Source: Zancudomyces culisetae (Eukaryota > Kickxellomycota > Harpellomycetes > Harpellales > Legeriomycetaceae). Taken from it: DNA of 10,474 bases. Where the stretch lies: NCBI GenBank assembly GCA_001969505.1, contig LSSK01001813.1:1-10474 (forward strand), read 5' to 3'. Shown here in pieces: positions 9,019 to 10,474 of this stretch. Below the pieces are notes generated by a model that ran no database searches, was not told the origin of the DNA, and was given only the letters and a program-made list of their open reading frames with translations. Each line of letters starts with the position of its first letter. Position 1 is the stretch's first letter. The position numbers were made by a program, and so were the translations under genes.

Positions 9019-9035
9019 TTTTCTCGGGGAGAAAA
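9019..9035. repeat. Small inverted repeat TTTTCTC-GGG-GAGAAAA
   Basis: Seven-base perfect arms (9019-9025 and 9029-9035) flank a GGG loop. The left arm extends from a longer T run. It could be a protein-binding dyad or chance in AT-rich DNA; no neighbouring gene clarifies it. Confidence 0.6.
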
Positions 9036-9457
9036 CACATCTTTTAGTGATATTTTGCGACCGGATCTCCTACCTCATGGAAAAGCCGGATTCTAGTAAA
9101 CAGGCGTACTATATCATGTATTTTGTCACTCTTTGTTCCACTACATACTGTATACCAGACTGACGTTTCTTACTTGCAATGCCAAATATATTTTTAATAC
9201 CGATTTTTGATTGCTCTTGTTATAAACTAGATATATTCCCGTCACATTCAATAATCAAAACCCAGTATTTGGTTGAGAATATCATACTATTGCACTCAAA
9301 AAGGAAATCAGTTGTATTTTCTCTAGCTTTGCTAAGACCACCTGTTCATGGGTTCTCAGACACAATTTCACTCTTTAACCAAACAGCAGTGACAAAAGAG
9401 AAATCAAAAAGTAAAATCGAACCTTTCACATATGGTTCCAATCCCTTCACTCCTTAG

Positions 9458-9468
9458 TTTTCACATGC
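9458..9468 (+). promoter_or_regulatory. Inositol/choline-responsive element (Ino2/Ino4 box) consensus match
   Basis: TTTTCACATGC fits the published S. cerevisiae ICRE/UASINO consensus WYTTCAYRTGS at all 11 positions and contains the E-box CACATG. It lies about 2.5 kb upstream of the bHLH start and about 760 bp upstream of the candidate right-edge ATG. With equal base frequencies one match is expected per roughly 131 kb of single strand, so finding one by chance in this window is not negligible. Confidence 0.35.
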
Positions 9469-9644
9469 ACTCGAATGGTATATATATTGATAAAACAGCT
9501 CTATAAACATCAATCCCCCCCTCTCCCCCCTCCTCCTTACACTTACTAGTTGTACTCACTATTTATGATACCTGTTTTCAACTGCACCAATTAATGCGTC
9601 ATTAATCCCACCCTCTATCTTTCTTTCCCAGGACATATTCATGG

Positions 9645-9652
9645 TATATAAA
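9645..9652 (+). promoter_or_regulatory. TATA box TATATAAA
   Basis: This is a textbook TATATAAA on the plus strand, followed 14 nt later by a perfect 7-bp hairpin (9666-9683). The next plus-strand ATG-initiated frame of any length begins at 9779 (42 codons). The candidate right-edge gene starts 580 bp further on. The box could drive a short or noncoding transcript or the downstream gene with a long leader. Confidence 0.4.
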
Positions 9653-9665
9653 ACTTTTTATCTTT

Positions 9666-9683
9666 GTGTGCATTAGTGCACAC
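9666..9683. repeat. Perfect 7-bp hairpin GTGTGCA-TTAG-TGCACAC
   Basis: The arms GTGTGCA (9666-9672) and TGCACAC (9677-9683) are exact reverse complements around a TTAG loop. The element lies where transcription from the TATA box at 9645 would be expected to begin, so it could be a 5'-leader hairpin or a protein dyad site. Confidence 0.75.
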
Positions 9684-9778
9684 TTCATTTCATCAATTCG
9701 CTCAAAGAAAATTTGTTTGAAAACAGCCGCATTACTCAAGAAGTTCAGCAAAAATATTTGATCTAACCTTCACACAGA

Positions 9779-9907
9779 ATGTACCAACTTACCTATCCTC
9801 ACATTTATCTTCAAGGCTACATGTACCGTTGTTGTTTACTATACATATATCGATTTTATACAAATGCGTATTTTACCCACTTATCCTTCTCACTAAATGT
9901 GTTTTAG
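9779..9907 (+). CDS. Possible small ORF, 42 codons, unknown
   Basis: This frame opens with MYQLTYPHIY and ends at TAG 9905-9907. It is the next ATG-initiated frame of any length after the TATA box at 9645 and its hairpin, about 130 nt downstream, which is typical spacing for a yeast transcript. The peptide is rich in Tyr and Leu and matches no family I know. It could equally be an upstream ORF in the leader of the gene starting at 10231, or noise. Only its position supports it. Confidence 0.12.
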   Translation: MYQLTYPHIYLQGYMYRCCLLYIYRFYTNAYFTHLSFSLNVF

Positions 9908-10230
9908 TGTCAAGAAATAGGGGAGGGCGACACAAAAACACACTGTTTCCCACCTATATGTTTTTGTACTCATCAACATAAAGCTGTGTAATTATGGTTC
10001 TCATAGACAATAGTGGGCAAGGCAAAGTGCGTTTCGAATCCCTCTGTTTTGGTCAGATGCTAGTCTGGATGTTATTAACTTTTTGTGTTACTAAATTTGT
10101 TAGTACATGCATACATAACAATATTAAAAAAAGCCCACTCGCATGATATTTTGTGATGTTGATGTTTTGTGTTTTATACATGCCAATTAATTCTCATTTG
10201 CAAAACATCTGAAACAAAAATTAAAGTAAA

Positions 10231-10474
10231 ATGGAGGAGGAGGAGGGGGTAAACTCGCAAACAAAGCGTACATTCCAAATAGTTTTTGTGTAAGTTGGTA
10301 TAGTTGCACAAAAGATTTTTATTGACTTGAAAGATCTACTATCGTGCATCCATGTGGCTGATTTTATTTTAGTCAAAGTTTTAAAATGAGGTATGTGGGA
10401 CCAGGAGATACGAGAACATCAAATGAATCTAAAACACAAACTTAAAACTAGTCAAGCCATTTTCATTTATTATA
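10231..10474 (+). CDS. Candidate first exon and intron of a gene running off the right edge; identity unknown
   Basis: ATG at 10231 follows AAA (good yeast context), with an in-frame TAA three codons upstream. The open stretch MEEEEGVNSQ then TKRTFQIVFV ends where codon 20 overlaps a GTAAGT donor at 10290-10295, the same donor used by SEC21 intron 2. Unspliced, a TAA follows at once. The exon would be 10231-10289, ending two bases into a Val codon. A basic residue, then an alternating hydrophobic beta-strand ending in V, resembles the strand that precedes the P-loop (GxxxxGK) in small GTPases and related NTPases, and yeast genes often have one early intron. No acceptor tested inside the window (for example TTTTAG at 10368-10373) restores a P-loop; that one reaches a stop after about 24 codons. 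The acceptor may lie beyond 10474. The chance of an accidental 20-codon frame is real. Confidence 0.35.

Larger units (their letters stand above)
6968..10230. other. AT-rich 3.3 kb intergenic region upstream of the bHLH gene
   Basis: This should contain the bHLH promoter (leftward) and, if the right-edge gene is real, its promoter (rightward). The sequence is AT-rich with several C-rich patches (8176-8181, 8254-8260, 9513-9536). Open frames of 65 codons (7295-7492), 73 codons (8740-8961) and 92 codons (9179-9457) on the plus strand match nothing I recognise and lack convincing gene context. Specific sites inside the region are listed separately. No tRNA, rRNA or transposon ends were found. 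Confidence 0.65.

Noticed and set aside
9179-9457. 92-codon plus-strand frame
   Set aside because: The length is plausible for chance in this composition. The product shows no motif, signal peptide or domain I recognise.
9513-9536. C-rich patch that could form a G-quadruplex on the minus strand
   Set aside because: There are only two long G runs plus short GG pairs, so at best a weak two-layer structure, with no gene to give it meaning.
10021-10045. tRNA B-box-like TTTCGAATCC
   Set aside because: The flanking bases do not form a T-arm stem and no matching A-box or acceptor stem lies at the right distance.
1-10474. CRISPR array, bacterial operon or transposon
   Set aside because: No direct-repeat/spacer pattern, no ribosome-binding sites, and no transposase or reverse transcriptase similarity. 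Introns and protein families are eukaryotic.

Overview
The window looks like nuclear DNA from a yeast-type fungus, most likely a deep-branching, intron-containing member of the Saccharomycotina. The left gene carries two short introns packed at its 5' end with GTAAG donors. The proteins have Asn/Ser/His low-complexity tracts typical of budding yeasts, and the gaps between genes are strongly AT-rich. CTG codons fall on Leu positions that are invariant in the left gene's family, so CTG is read as Leu and the CUG-Ser and CUG-Ala clades are unlikely. The exact genus is not resolved.

Layout on the minus strand, read right to left. Positions 6967-5213 hold an intact, intronless 584-codon gene for a basic helix-loop-helix (bHLH) transcription factor with its DNA-binding domain at the extreme C-terminus; it most resembles the Ino2/Ino4 (Yas1/Yas2) regulators of phospholipid and alkane genes. 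About 2.3 kb of AT-rich spacer (2904-5212) follows. It holds simple repeats but no convincing gene. Positions 2903-1 hold the gene for the gamma subunit of the COPI vesicle coat (Sec21/COPG): three exons, two introns and 907 complete codons, cut off by the left edge probably about 45-50 codons before its stop.

The right third (6968-10230) is a 3.3 kb gene-poor spacer. It contains a perfect 12-bp-arm hairpin nested in a longer imperfect one (7362-7435), a second small hairpin just after a TATA box (9645-9683), an exact match to the Ino2/Ino4 box consensus (9458-9468), a CGG-N5-CCG dyad (8552-8562) and several unconvincing short ORFs. At the right edge a plus-strand ATG (10231), followed by a short open stretch ending at a GTAAGT donor, looks like the first exon of a gene that continues outside the window.

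The two main genes share no obvious pathway. COPI is housekeeping Golgi-to-ER traffic and the bHLH protein is a nuclear regulator, although Ino2/Ino4-type factors do control membrane-lipid supply. I found no mobile element, CRISPR array, rRNA or convincing tRNA. No clearly undescribed system is visible; the least explained signals are the 7362-7435 hairpin and the candidate gene at the right edge.
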